Made by a program: the position numbers and the translations under genes. Below are positions 38,590 through 46,625 of a DNA stretch of 64,000 bases, in pieces (positions within the stretch are counted from its first letter, which is position 1; the number at the start of each line of letters is the position of its first letter). Origin of the DNA: Microvirga arsenatis (GTDB taxonomy: Bacteria > Pseudomonadota > Alphaproteobacteria > Rhizobiales > Beijerinckiaceae); the NCBI RefSeq assembly GCF_009910705.1, contig NZ_JAAAXJ010000003.1:1-64000 (forward strand), in the 5' to 3' direction. The notes under the pieces were generated by a model. The model ran no database searches and was not told where the DNA came from. It worked only from the letters and a program-made list of their open reading frames with translations.

Positions 38590-39777
38590 TCACTTCATCA
38601 GTCCTGCCGACCGCAATGCCTTCGTGATGACGGCGCCGATGTCGAGATGCGAAGGCTCGGGCCGATCGCGTTCGCGAGGGCTCTCGATCCTTGTGGTGGG
38701 CGGAGTTGCCGAAGGCCCCGGCTTCGGCTCCGGCCGGGCTGCCGATTGCGGCGCATGGCTCCAGGCCGCTCTTTCGGATTCCCCAGTGAGCCCCCAGAAT
38801 TCGGCGATCCGATGGCTCGACGAGATGCCGACATCGAGCAGGAACGGGCCGGCCGCGCCATAGCTGTTCTCGCCGGAGCCGACGGCGAGCGGCGTGCCGT
38901 GCCCCATCCCCGAGATCACGTATTCCTCGATGACTTCCGTGCCCGTCGCATCCGTCCAGACGCGGCGCAGGTGGCCGTCGACCGTCTCGGTGTCGCTGGG
39001 GTTGGACTTGAGGTCATGGACATCCGTCCATTGCTTGATGATCTCGCCCGCATTCATCGGCTTCACGGTGGTGTCTGCGCTGCCGTGCCAGACGGAGACC
39101 TTGGGCCACGGTCCCCGATGGGGTGAGGCGCTGCGGACGAGGTCTCCCCATTCCTGCGCCGGTCGGGTCTGGCCCTGGAACATGCATTCGAAAGCCTCGG
39201 GGACGCTGGTGGCGCAACGATAGGGAAGACCGGCGATGATGGCGCCAGCCGCGAACACATCCGGGTAGGTGGCGAGCATGGTCGCGGTCATTGCCCCACC
39301 GGCCGAGAGCCCGGTGACGAAGACGCGGCTGCGATCCACATTGTGCTGCTTGATCGCATGCTCCACCATCTGCCGGATCGAATAGGCTTCGCCCCTGTCG
39401 CGCTCGATATCGCCAAGCTGAAACCAGTTGAAGCAGCGTTTCGGGTTGTTGGATTCCTGCTGCTCCGGGTAGATCAGGATGAAGCCGTAGCGGTCCGCCA
39501 GGGCGGACCAGCCCGACCCGTGGTCGTATCCTGCTGCCGTCTGGGTGCAGCCATGCAGCACGACCACGAGGGCAGGCGAGGGGGGCAGCTCCCGCGGCAC
39601 GTAAGCCAGCATGCGCAGATCTCCCGGATTGGGGCCGAATCCGTGCAGTTCCGTCAGGCGGCTTGGAGCAGGCGGGGCCTTGAACGAGGCTGACGCCCCG
39701 TTCGACTTTTTCATGGCGGCTTCCCACTGGCGGCGGTAGCGCGCCAGTTGAGGGATGATCTGGCCTAAGCGTTGCAT
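38590..39777 (-). CDS. PHB depolymerase-family esterase (LpqC-like)
   Basis: 395 residues from the ATG 39775-39777. Alpha/beta hydrolase with oxyanion motif LHGC (74-77), nucleophile S158 in GLSAGG, and C-terminal catalytic His in GMGHGTPL. The N-terminus (LGQIIPQLARYRRQWEAAM) is typical of this intracellular or secreted PHB-depolymerase-like family in Rhizobiales. A proline/arginine-rich C-terminal tail of about 55 residues follows the catalytic domain. No clear signal peptide. Natural substrate may be polyhydroxybutyrate oligomers or other short esters. The control region is TGC-rich (39838-39866), discussed separately. Confidence 0.88.
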   Translation of the reverse strand: MQRLGQIIPQLARYRRQWEAAMKKSNGASASFKAPPAPSRLTELHGFGPNPGDLRMLAYVPRELPPSPALVVVLHGCTQTAAGYDHGSGWSALADRYGFILIYPEQQESNNPKRCFNWFQLGDIERDRGEAYSIRQMVEHAIKQHNVDRSRVFVTGLSAGGAMTATMLATYPDVFAAGAIIAGLPYRCATSVPEAFECMFQGQTRPAQEWGDLVRSASPHRGPWPKVSVWHGSADTTVKPMNAGEIIKQWTDVHDLKSNPSDTETVDGHLRRVWTDATGTEVIEEYVISGMGHGTPLAVGSGENSYGAAGPFLLDVGISSSHRIAEFWGLTGESERAAWSHAPQSAARPEPKPGPSATPPTTRIESPRERDRPEPSHLDIGAVITKALRSAGLMK

Positions 39778-39837
39778 TATCGATGGGCCCTTTCGGGTAA
39801 GGTTGGCTTGAGAGAACGCCTTATATGGGGCCTTTGT

Positions 39838-39866
39838 TGCAATGCACAATGCTTATGCTGCGATGC
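39838..39866. promoter_or_regulatory. TGC-rich element upstream of the PHB-esterase gene (possible PhaR site)
   Basis: Six TGC triplets occur within 29 bases (39838, 39843, 39850, 39856, 39859, 39864), starting about 60 bases upstream of the esterase start. PhaR-type repressors of alphaproteobacterial PHB genes are known to bind TGC-rich DNA. On the minus strand TTGTGC, 18 bases, TATAAG could be the promoter inside this element. Confidence 0.4.
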
Positions 39867-40024
39867 GATATAGGGGCGGATCCGGCCGGTTGCGTCCGTC
39901 GTAGCGGACGGGACGCGCCGCCTGCATCCTCTGAAGGCGGAAGCCGAGGGCGCCTCCCGGCGGCGCACGGAGCAGGCGGATGCTCTACCCGCCGTTCGGG
40001 CGCCACGGCGGAAACAGAAGATCG

Positions 40025-40065
40025 GGCTATCGTGGGAAGGCGGGAGCCGCCTTCCCACGATAGCC
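40025..40065. repeat. Perfect 19-bp inverted repeat with 3-base loop
   Basis: Bases 40025-40043 are exactly complementary to 40047-40065; loop GAG. It begins 11 bases beyond the stop codon of the DEAD-box helicase gene (minus strand). There is no T run, so it is either a strong mRNA-end stem-loop or a dispersed palindrome. The remainder of the 298-bp gap to 39777 holds no gene I can support. Confidence 0.85.
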
Positions 40066-40075
40066 ATGCATGGTT

Positions 40076-41896
40076 CTACGGGCGCTTGTCGGACGAGCGC
40101 TTCTTGTCCTTCGGCCGCTTGTAATCCTTGGGCTTCTTGCCCTCCTTGGCGGTCTTGCGCGCAGGATGGGCGCCCCGCTCCTTGGGGCCGTGAGCCTTCG
40201 GGCCGCCCCATGGTTTCGCATCCCGCGGCTTGCCGTGGCCTGCATCCGCCGGCTCGATGCGGATATCCTCGTCATTGGCCTTGCGCGCGGCGGCGGCGAA
40301 TTTCGGGGCGTGGGACTTCACGATCTCGAACTTCGTCTCCCGGTCGAAGATCTTGATCGAGCCGATCTCCTTCTTCGTCACGTGGCCGAGGCGGCAGATG
40401 ATCGGCAGCAGCCAGCGGGGATCCGCGTTGTTGCGGCGGCCGACGCTCATGCGGAACCACACCATGTCCTCGGACGACCGCTCGAAACCGCCCTCCGACG
40501 CACCACGGTCCCGCTCCTTGAAGCCGCGGGTGCGCTCTTCGGTCCGCTCGCGCTTGTCCTTGCGCTGGCGCGGCTCGCGATCCGAGCCCGCATCGACGAT
40601 CTCTTCCGGCGCTGGCAGGCGGGCACGATGGAACTTCACCAGGGCGTTGGCGATCTCCTCGGCCGAACGCTCGGCCAGAAGCGCCCTGGCCATGGCAAGG
40701 TCCTCTTCGGTCGCCTCTTCCGCAAAGATCGGATCCTGCATCAGGCGCTCGCGGTCTTTCAGGCGGATCTCGTCCGCCGAAGGAGCGCCGGCCCAGGTCA
40801 CATCGACGCCCGCCATGTCGATCAGCCGTTCGGCCTTGCGGCGGCGGGTATAGGGCACCAGCATCACGCAGACGCCCTTGCGCCCGGCGCGGCCCGTGCG
40901 GCCGCTGCGGTGCAGGAGCGTCTCGTGGTCGTTCGGCAGGTCGAAGTGGATCACGAGGCCCAGATCCGGCAGGTCGATGCCGCGGGCCGCCACGTCGGTC
41001 GCGACGCAGACGCGGGCGCGCCCGTCCCGGAGGGACTGCAGCGCGTTGCTGCGCTCGTTCTGGGTCAGCTCGCCCGAGATCGCGACGGCCGCGAAGCCGC
41101 GCTCGATCAGGCTCGCATGGAGGTGCCGCACCGCCTCGCGGGTATGGCAGAACACCATGGCGCCGCGGCTCTCGTAGAAGCGCAGCACGTTGACCACCGC
41201 ATGCTCGACCTCGTTGGGCGCACAGCGGATCGCCCGGTACTCGATGTCGCCGTGGGGCTCGTTCTCGACCAGGGTGTCGATGCGGTGTGCCTCGCGCTGG
41301 TAGCGGCGCGCCAGGGTGACGATGTTCTTCGGGAGCGTCGCGGAGAACAGCAGCGTGCGGCGCTCCTCCGGCGTCGCATCGAGGATGAACTCCAGATCTT
41401 CCCGGAAGCCGAGATCGAGCATCTCGTCCGCCTCGTCGAGGACGACGACCCGCAGCTTCGAGGTGTCGAGGCGCCCGCGCTCCAGGTGATCGCGCAGGCG
41501 TCCCGGGGTGCCGACCACGATGTGGCAGCCATCCGCCAGCGCCCGCTGCTCGCGGCGCACGTCCATGCCGCCTACGCAGGAGACGATCCGGCCGCCGGCC
41601 GGGCCGTAGAGCCAGACGAGCTCCCGGTTGACCTGAAGGGCGAGTTCCCGGGTCGGCGCGATGATGAGGGCGAGAGGCTCGCCGGGAGCCCCGAAGCGTT
41701 CCGCGTCGCCCAGGAGGGTCGAGGCCATGGCGAGGCCGTAGGCGACCGTCTTGCCCGAGCCGGTCTGGGCGGAGACGAGCAGGTCGCGGCCGAGGGCCTC
41801 AGGCGCCAGAACGGCGGCCTGGACGGGGGTCGGGTCGTTGTAGCCTCGATCGGTGAGGGCGCGTTCGAGGCTGGGATTGGTCTTGGGAAAGGGCAT
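40076..41896 (-). CDS. DEAD-box RNA helicase with DbpA-type RNA-binding C-terminus
   Basis: 606 residues. N-terminal helicase core: Q motif (GYNDPTPVQ), motif I AQTGSGKT (43-50), Ia APTRELALQ, II LDEADEML, III SATLP, IV MVFCHTREA, V ATDVAARGIDLPDLG and VI HRSGRTGRAGRKG. After an Arg/Lys/Glu-rich linker, residues about 475-545 form a DbpA-like RNA-binding domain (WFRMSVGRRNNADPRWLLPI), the fold that recognises rRNA or structured RNA in DbpA/CsdA. A Lys-rich tail ends the protein. Likely role in ribosome assembly or cold adaptation. Preceded by the acidic small protein gene on the same strand. Confidence 0.95.
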   Translation of the reverse strand: MPFPKTNPSLERALTDRGYNDPTPVQAAVLAPEALGRDLLVSAQTGSGKTVAYGLAMASTLLGDAERFGAPGEPLALIIAPTRELALQVNRELVWLYGPAGGRIVSCVGGMDVRREQRALADGCHIVVGTPGRLRDHLERGRLDTSKLRVVVLDEADEMLDLGFREDLEFILDATPEERRTLLFSATLPKNIVTLARRYQREAHRIDTLVENEPHGDIEYRAIRCAPNEVEHAVVNVLRFYESRGAMVFCHTREAVRHLHASLIERGFAAVAISGELTQNERSNALQSLRDGRARVCVATDVAARGIDLPDLGLVIHFDLPNDHETLLHRSGRTGRAGRKGVCVMLVPYTRRRKAERLIDMAGVDVTWAGAPSADEIRLKDRERLMQDPIFAEEATEEDLAMARALLAERSAEEIANALVKFHRARLPAPEEIVDAGSDREPRQRKDKRERTEERTRGFKERDRGASEGGFERSSEDMVWFRMSVGRRNNADPRWLLPIICRLGHVTKKEIGSIKIFDRETKFEIVKSHAPKFAAAARKANDEDIRIEPADAGHGKPRDAKPWGGPKAHGPKERGAHPARKTAKEGKKPKDYKRPKDKKRSSDKRP

Positions 41897-41948
41897 GAGA
41901 AGGGGCTGAACCGTTTGTGGGGAGCCTCACGGACTCCGGTAAGAATGA

Positions 41949-42266
41949 TCAGCCGGAGGCAGCGGCATCGTCTATCTCGTCGATGGATACCAGGAACACG
42001 ACATCGATATCGAGACCGTTGTCATCGTCTTCGTCGTTGTCGTCGACCTCGTCCTCTTCGTCCAGGGCTTCATAGAAGGCGTCGATCTCGTCCTCCGATG
42101 CGGGCCGTGTCGTCAAGGCAGCTGAGCCGTCCCAAAGGGAGCGGCCCTCGCTCTTAAACGACTTCAGGTCGTCTTTAAAGCTCTCGCTGAGGAAGAGTTC
42201 GCGGGCCTGATCCTCGTCCGCATTCGTTACGGCAACCGCTTTGTCAGCTATCTCCAGGGTGACCAT
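41949..42266 (-). CDS. Acidic conserved-type hypothetical protein (105 aa)
   Basis: 105 residues with an Asp/Glu stretch (ALDEEDEVDDNDEDDDNGLD, about 67-86) before a hydrophobic beta-like end (IDVVFLVSIDEIDDA). N-terminal half: TLEIADKAVAVTNADEDQAR then ELFLSESFKDDLKSFKSEG. No signal, no membrane segment. I do not recognise the family. It sits 52 bp upstream of the helicase gene in the same direction and could be co-transcribed; the acidic stretch could mimic nucleic acid, but this is only an idea. Confidence 0.7.
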   Translation of the reverse strand: MVTLEIADKAVAVTNADEDQARELFLSESFKDDLKSFKSEGRSLWDGSAALTTRPASEDEIDAFYEALDEEDEVDDNDEDDDNGLDIDVVFLVSIDEIDDAAASG

Positions 42267-42426
42267 GGCTCGTCCTTCGCCAGTGCAGGTGGGCCCACGT
42301 CACTAACGCTCAAGCCGAAAATTGGATCAAAAGCGACCGCGCACGGGCTGTGAAGCCCTGGAAGGGTGTGAAAAGCCCTTAAGACCAGTATGGACAGGAA
42401 GCGACCAATATGAGACCAGTTAAGCC

Positions 42427-43302
42427 GTGAACATCACAGGTGCCACACCCTCTTTCCGGTTCCTGGACCGGCTTTCCCTTGCAGGTTCCCGCGTCAACGA
42501 AGACGGCGCCGGGCTGAAGGGGCGCTTTGCCTGGGTGATCGACGGCGCCACGGGCCTTTCGGACGAGCGGCTGACCTCCGGGGGGAGCGATGCGGCCTGG
42601 CTTGCCGGACGCATCGACGATCGGCTGGCATCCTGCTCCGGCGACGAGAGCGCGGACGGGCTCCTGGACCGCCTGGAGGCCGATGTGGAGGCCGCTTTCC
42701 GGGAAGAGACGACCCATGCCGCGGCGGTTCCCGACCACCACGCCCCCTCCGCCTGCCTGGGCTTGATCGAGGCGGCTCCGGGCGATGGGAGCCGCATCCG
42801 GGTTCGGGGGCGCTTCCTGGGCGACGTGATCGCGCTCGTGCCCTCGCAGGAGGGGATCGTCCGATGGAGCGACGAGCGCGCCAAGCCGTTCGAGCACAAG
42901 ACCCTGGCTGCCCTCGGGGCGCAGGGGCACGAACCGGGGCTGATCCCCGAAGCGGTGAGGCGCCAGATCCTGGAGAACCGCACCAAGCTCAACAGGCCTG
43001 ACGGCTATTGGGTGGTGAACCCGCTGCGGCCCTGGGCGGGGCAGGAGCTGCGCTTCGAGGCGCAGGTCCCGTCAGGCGCGCCGATCGTGCTCGCCACCGA
43101 TGGGTTCATGCGCCTCGTGGACGTTTTCGCGGCCTACTCGGACGAGGCGCTGCATGCGCGGCTGGCCGCCGGGCAGGGGCGCGAGCTGATGCAGGAATTG
43201 CGGGAAAGGGAGCGAGACGATCTCATGTCAGGCGCGTATCCTCGTGTTAAAACCCATGACGACGCGACCTTTCTCGTGATTGCAGCCGAGCCACGCGGCT
43301 GA
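42427..43302 (+). CDS. PP2C-like serine/threonine protein phosphatase
   Basis: 291 residues from a GTG at 42427. The metal-site motifs of PP2C phosphatases are recognisable: NEDGAG near 23, VIDGATGLSDE near 37, LATDGFMRLVD near 225 and THDDATFLVIA near the C-terminus, giving the four expected aspartates. Sequence between them is divergent from bacterial Stp/PrpC, so it belongs to an outlying group. No kinase gene is adjacent. Cytoplasmic. Probably removes phosphate from Ser/Thr of unknown partners. Confidence 0.82.
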   Translation: MNITGATPSFRFLDRLSLAGSRVNEDGAGLKGRFAWVIDGATGLSDERLTSGGSDAAWLAGRIDDRLASCSGDESADGLLDRLEADVEAAFREETTHAAAVPDHHAPSACLGLIEAAPGDGSRIRVRGRFLGDVIALVPSQEGIVRWSDERAKPFEHKTLAALGAQGHEPGLIPEAVRRQILENRTKLNRPDGYWVVNPLRPWAGQELRFEAQVPSGAPIVLATDGFMRLVDVFAAYSDEALHARLAAGQGRELMQELRERERDDLMSGAYPRVKTHDDATFLVIAAEPRG

Positions 43303-43360
43303 GGAATTCCGCAGGGCCTTCCGGCAAGGGCGCCCTGCGGTGGGAGGACAAGAACTAACC

Positions 43361-44623
43361 ATGAGGGAAACGAGAATGAAACTGACCCGCCGCATTCTGA
43401 TGGCCGCCGCCGCCGGCAGCGTGCTGTTCTCGGGCACGGCCGCCATGGCCCAGACCGAGCTGACGTTCTGGAGCTGGCGCCAGGAAGACCGCGCCTTCTA
43501 CCAGGACACCATCAAGAAGTTCCAGGAGAAGAACCCGGGCATCACGGTCAAGTTCGAGACCTATGCGCCCGAGAACTACCAGACGATTCTCTCCACGGCG
43601 CTCGCCGCCGGCCGGGGCCCGGACGTGATCCAGGTGCGCGCCTACGGCAACCTCGAGACCATCGCGACTCCGGGCTACCTGCTCGCCCTCGACGGGCAGA
43701 ACGTGCCGGAGCTGGCGAACTTCCCTGAAGCGGCGCTCGCGGCCGAGACGCTGCGCGCCGACGGCAAGGTCTATGCCGTGCCCTTCGCCATGCAGGCCCA
43801 GCTCGTGGTCTACAACAAGAAGATCTTCAAGGATAACGGCCTGAACCCGCCGAAGACCTGGGACGAGCTGATGACGCTTGCCCAGGCGCTGAAGGCCAAG
43901 AACATCACGCCCTTCGCCAACGGCACGGCCACCGCCTGGCAGAACGAGACCATCGTCGGAGGCCTGCTCTCGTCGATGCTCGGCAAGCAGTTCGAGGCCG
44001 ACATCGTTTCCGGCAAGGCGAACTTCACCGATCCGCGCTTCGTCAGCGCGCTGGCCAAGCTCAAGGACGTGAGCCAGTACTTCTCGCCCAACTTCACCGG
44101 CGTGGACTACCCGTCCTCGCAGCAGCTCTTCGTGGCGGGCCGTGCGGCCATGTTCGCGGGCGGCTCCTACGAGGTGGCGAACTTCAAGAACCAGAACCCG
44201 ACCCTCGACATCGGCGTGTTCCCGTCCCCCGTTCTGAAGGCGGGCGACCAGCACCTGATCGCCACCTATTACGATGGCGGCTATGCGGTGAACGCCAAGA
44301 CCGAGAAGAGGGATGCGGCGCTCAAGTTCGTGCGCTTCCTGGCCACGCCCGAATACGGCACCGCCTTCACCAACACCCTGAAGAACCTGTCGCCGATCAA
44401 GGGCATCAAGATCGAGGATCCGATCACGCAGGAGGTGGCGAAGCTCGCCGAGAACTCCATGTCCTACCTGATGCTCGTGCGCTTCCGCTACCAGGAGCCG
44501 AGCGGCTCGGTGCTGCTGCAGTCGAACGTGCAGAAGATGCTCGCCGGCCAGCAGACACCGGAGCAGGCCGCGGCCGAGATCAACAAGGGCATCGCGACCT
44601 ACTACAAGCCGTTCCAGAAGTAA
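43361..44623 (+). CDS. Sugar ABC importer, periplasmic binding protein (MalE/UgpB-like)
   Basis: 420 residues from the ATG at 43361 (GGAGG 13 bases upstream); an ATG five codons later with GAGGGA before it is equally likely. Signal peptide RRILMAAAAGSVLFSGTAAM, cleavage AMA-Q. The mature protein is a family-1 carbohydrate-binding protein: LTFWSWRQEDRAFYQDTIKK, ALAAGRGPDVIQVRAYGNLE, VYAVPFAMQAQLVVYNKKIF. It delivers a sugar to the two permeases encoded next. It is separated from them by a strong stem-loop (44635-44668) and a palindromic repeat, so it is probably made in excess. The sugar is unknown; nanE downstream suggests an amino sugar. Confidence 0.9.
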   Translation: MRETRMKLTRRILMAAAAGSVLFSGTAAMAQTELTFWSWRQEDRAFYQDTIKKFQEKNPGITVKFETYAPENYQTILSTALAAGRGPDVIQVRAYGNLETIATPGYLLALDGQNVPELANFPEAALAAETLRADGKVYAVPFAMQAQLVVYNKKIFKDNGLNPPKTWDELMTLAQALKAKNITPFANGTATAWQNETIVGGLLSSMLGKQFEADIVSGKANFTDPRFVSALAKLKDVSQYFSPNFTGVDYPSSQQLFVAGRAAMFAGGSYEVANFKNQNPTLDIGVFPSPVLKAGDQHLIATYYDGGYAVNAKTEKRDAALKFVRFLATPEYGTAFTNTLKNLSPIKGIKIEDPITQEVAKLAENSMSYLMLVRFRYQEPSGSVLLQSNVQKMLAGQQTPEQAAAEINKGIATYYKPFQK

Positions 44624-44634
44624 GCTTTTGCTAA

Positions 44635-44668
44635 AAGAGGCGGCGAACGCACCCGTTCGCCGCCTCTT
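44635..44668 (+). terminator. Strong stem-loop after the sugar-binding protein gene
   Basis: Perfect 15-bp inverted repeat (44635-44649 with 44654-44668), loop CACC, starting 12 bases after the stop codon. Only a weak T run follows, so partial termination or 3'-end protection of the binding-protein mRNA is more likely than full termination. Confidence 0.8.
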
Positions 44669-44693
44669 GAGTTCTGACAAACGCATCCGAAAG

Positions 44694-44803
44694 CCCTCAT
44701 CCTGAGGAGGTGCGTCAGCACCGTCTCGAAGGATCAGGGCGTATCCAGTGCTCACTGGATCCTCCTTCGAGACGCAGACTTCGTCTGCTCCTCAGGATGA
44801 GGG
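44694..44803. repeat. Cloverleaf-like palindromic intergenic repeat (110 bp)
   Basis: Nested inverted repeats: outer stem 16 bp perfect (44694-44709 with 44788-44803, CCCTCATCCTGAGGAG), left side hairpin (GTGC 44710-44713 with GCAC 44718-44721), inner stem 11 bp perfect (44723-44733 with 44763-44773), top hairpin 8 bp (44743-44750 with 44753-44760), right side hairpin (CAGAC 44775-44779 with GTCTG 44783-44787). The outer and inner arm sequences (CCTCATCCTGAGGAG, GTCTCGAAGGA) match from memory a repeat dispersed in many Rhizobiales genomes. Only one copy is in this window. Confidence 0.88.
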
Positions 44804-44840
44804 TGTTGTTCGTGGGAATTCACCCTTTAAGGTCCCGTCC

Positions 44841-45773
44841 ATGCTCGTCTCGAACAAACAGGCTCCGTCGCTGAAGCGGCAGTTATGGGTGGCGTTCCTC
44901 GTCGTGCCGCCCATCGCGTTCATGTCGCTGTTCGTCGTCTACCCGATCCTGTCGGCCTTCGCCTACGCCTTCTACGATTGGCAGGGCCTGGCGCGCGGCG
45001 AGTTCGTGGGCCTCAAGAATTTCAGGGAGGTGCTGTTCGGCGCCACCATGGCGCCCGTGGTGTGGAACGCCTTCCTGCACAATGTCTATGCGCTGATCGC
45101 GCTCATGGTCATCCAGAACGGCGGCGGGTTCTTCCTGGCCTGGCTGCTCTACAAGGAGCCCTTCGGCTTCCGCTTCCATCGGGTGGCGGTGTTCGTGCCG
45201 GTGGTGCTCTCGACGATCATCGTGGGCTTCCTCTGGAAGCTCTTTCTGAATCCCAATTTCGGAATCGTGAACCAGGCGCTCTACTCGCTCGGCCTCGATG
45301 CGCTCGCAAAGCCGTGGCTTGGGGATTCCTCGACGGCTCTGGGTGCCCTCATCCTCGCCAATGCCTGGCACTTCGTGGGCTTTCCGACCCTCGTCTATCT
45401 CGCCGGCATGCAGCGCATTCCCCCCGAGATCATCGAGGCGGCGCGGCTCGACGGCACCAGCGAGTGGCAACTCCTGAAGAACATCGTGTGGCCGCTGGTG
45501 GCGCCGAGCACCACCATCCTCTTCACGCTGCTCTTCATCGGCGCCTTCAACTGGTTCGAAATTCCTTACGTCATGGTGGGCCTCGACGGATCGCCCTTCG
45601 GCTCCACCGACGTGCTGGGCCTCGTCTTCTATCGCACGGCTTTCGGCAACCAGAGCGCCAGCATCCAGAATTTCGGCCTGGGCTCGGCTCTCGCCACGCT
45701 CCTCTTCCTCTTCATCGTCGTCTTCGCGTCCATGCTGACCCTGTGGCTGCGCCGTCGGGAGATCCAGTTTTGA
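44841..45773 (+). CDS. Sugar ABC importer permease (MalF-type)
   Basis: 310 residues from the ATG at 44841; a frame extending upstream would run into the palindromic repeat and is rejected. Six predicted transmembrane helices; the EAA loop reads IPPEIIEAARLDGTSEWQLL. The short N-terminus KRQLWVAFLVVPPIAFMSLF is typical. Forms the channel with the next gene's product. No ATPase gene is in the cluster, so a shared UgpC/MalK-type ATPase encoded elsewhere must energise it. Confidence 0.9.
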   Translation: MLVSNKQAPSLKRQLWVAFLVVPPIAFMSLFVVYPILSAFAYAFYDWQGLARGEFVGLKNFREVLFGATMAPVVWNAFLHNVYALIALMVIQNGGGFFLAWLLYKEPFGFRFHRVAVFVPVVLSTIIVGFLWKLFLNPNFGIVNQALYSLGLDALAKPWLGDSSTALGALILANAWHFVGFPTLVYLAGMQRIPPEIIEAARLDGTSEWQLLKNIVWPLVAPSTTILFTLLFIGAFNWFEIPYVMVGLDGSPFGSTDVLGLVFYRTAFGNQSASIQNFGLGSALATLLFLFIVVFASMLTLWLRRREIQF

Positions 45774-46624
45774 CCGCCATCGCCTCCGATCCGCCCGCCA
45801 CGCGCCAGTCGCTGTCCTTCGCGTTCCTCGCGCAGGTCATCCTGATCGCCAACTCCTTCATCATGCTCTATCCGGTCGTGGTGATGGTGCTCTCCGCCTT
45901 CAAGACCACGGGCGAGATCTTCGAGCATCCTTTCGCGCTGCCCGATTTCACGCAAGTCGGGAACTTCGCCAAGGTGCTCGGCGAGACTTCGATGCCGACC
46001 TACTTCGTCAACTCGATCCTGGTGACGGGGGCTTCGGTCATCCTGATCCTGGTGCTCGGCACCATGGCGGGCTATGCGGTGGCGCGCTACGAATCGCGCA
46101 CGAACACCATCATCCTGCTGTTTTTTCTCGCCGGGTTGATGCTGCCCCTGAAGCTCGCGGTCATTCCGCTCTTCATCCTGCTGCGGGATCTGGGGCTGCT
46201 GGACAGCCGCTGGAGCCTCATCGTCACCTACACGGCCATCGGCCTGCCCTCGGCCGTGTTCATCATGGCGGGCTTCCTGCGCACGCTGCCCTCGGAGCTG
46301 GAGGATGCGGCCCGCATCGACGGCGCATCAGAGCCCCGCATCATGTGGTCGGTGATGCTGCCCCTGGCGCGCCCGCCCATGGCCATCGCAGCGATCCAGA
46401 ACGCCGTGCCGATCTGGAACGACTTCTTCTTCCCGCTCGTCTTCATCCAGACCGACGCGCGGAAAACCCTGCCGCAGGGGCTGACCACCTTCATGGGCGA
46501 GTACACCACCGACTGGGGCATGCTGTTTGCCGGCCTCACCATCGCGGCGGCTCCCATTACGCTCCTCTACATCGCCCTGTCGCGCCAGTTCATCCAGGGC
46601 ATGACGGCGGGCGCGGTGAAGTAG
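45770..46624 (+). CDS. Sugar ABC importer permease (MalG-type)
   Basis: 284 residues. The start is a TTG at 45770 that overlaps the upstream stop codon (TTGA), the only start compatible with the N-terminal helix VILIANSFIMLYPVVVMVLS. Six predicted helices, EAA loop LPSELEDAARIDGASEPRIM. Translationally coupled to the first permease and followed one base later by nanE. Confidence 0.88.
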   Translation: MTAIASDPPATRQSLSFAFLAQVILIANSFIMLYPVVVMVLSAFKTTGEIFEHPFALPDFTQVGNFAKVLGETSMPTYFVNSILVTGASVILILVLGTMAGYAVARYESRTNTIILLFFLAGLMLPLKLAVIPLFILLRDLGLLDSRWSLIVTYTAIGLPSAVFIMAGFLRTLPSELEDAARIDGASEPRIMWSVMLPLARPPMAIAAIQNAVPIWNDFFFPLVFIQTDARKTLPQGLTTFMGEYTTDWGMLFAGLTIAAAPITLLYIALSRQFIQGMTAGAVK

Positions 46625-46625
46625 G

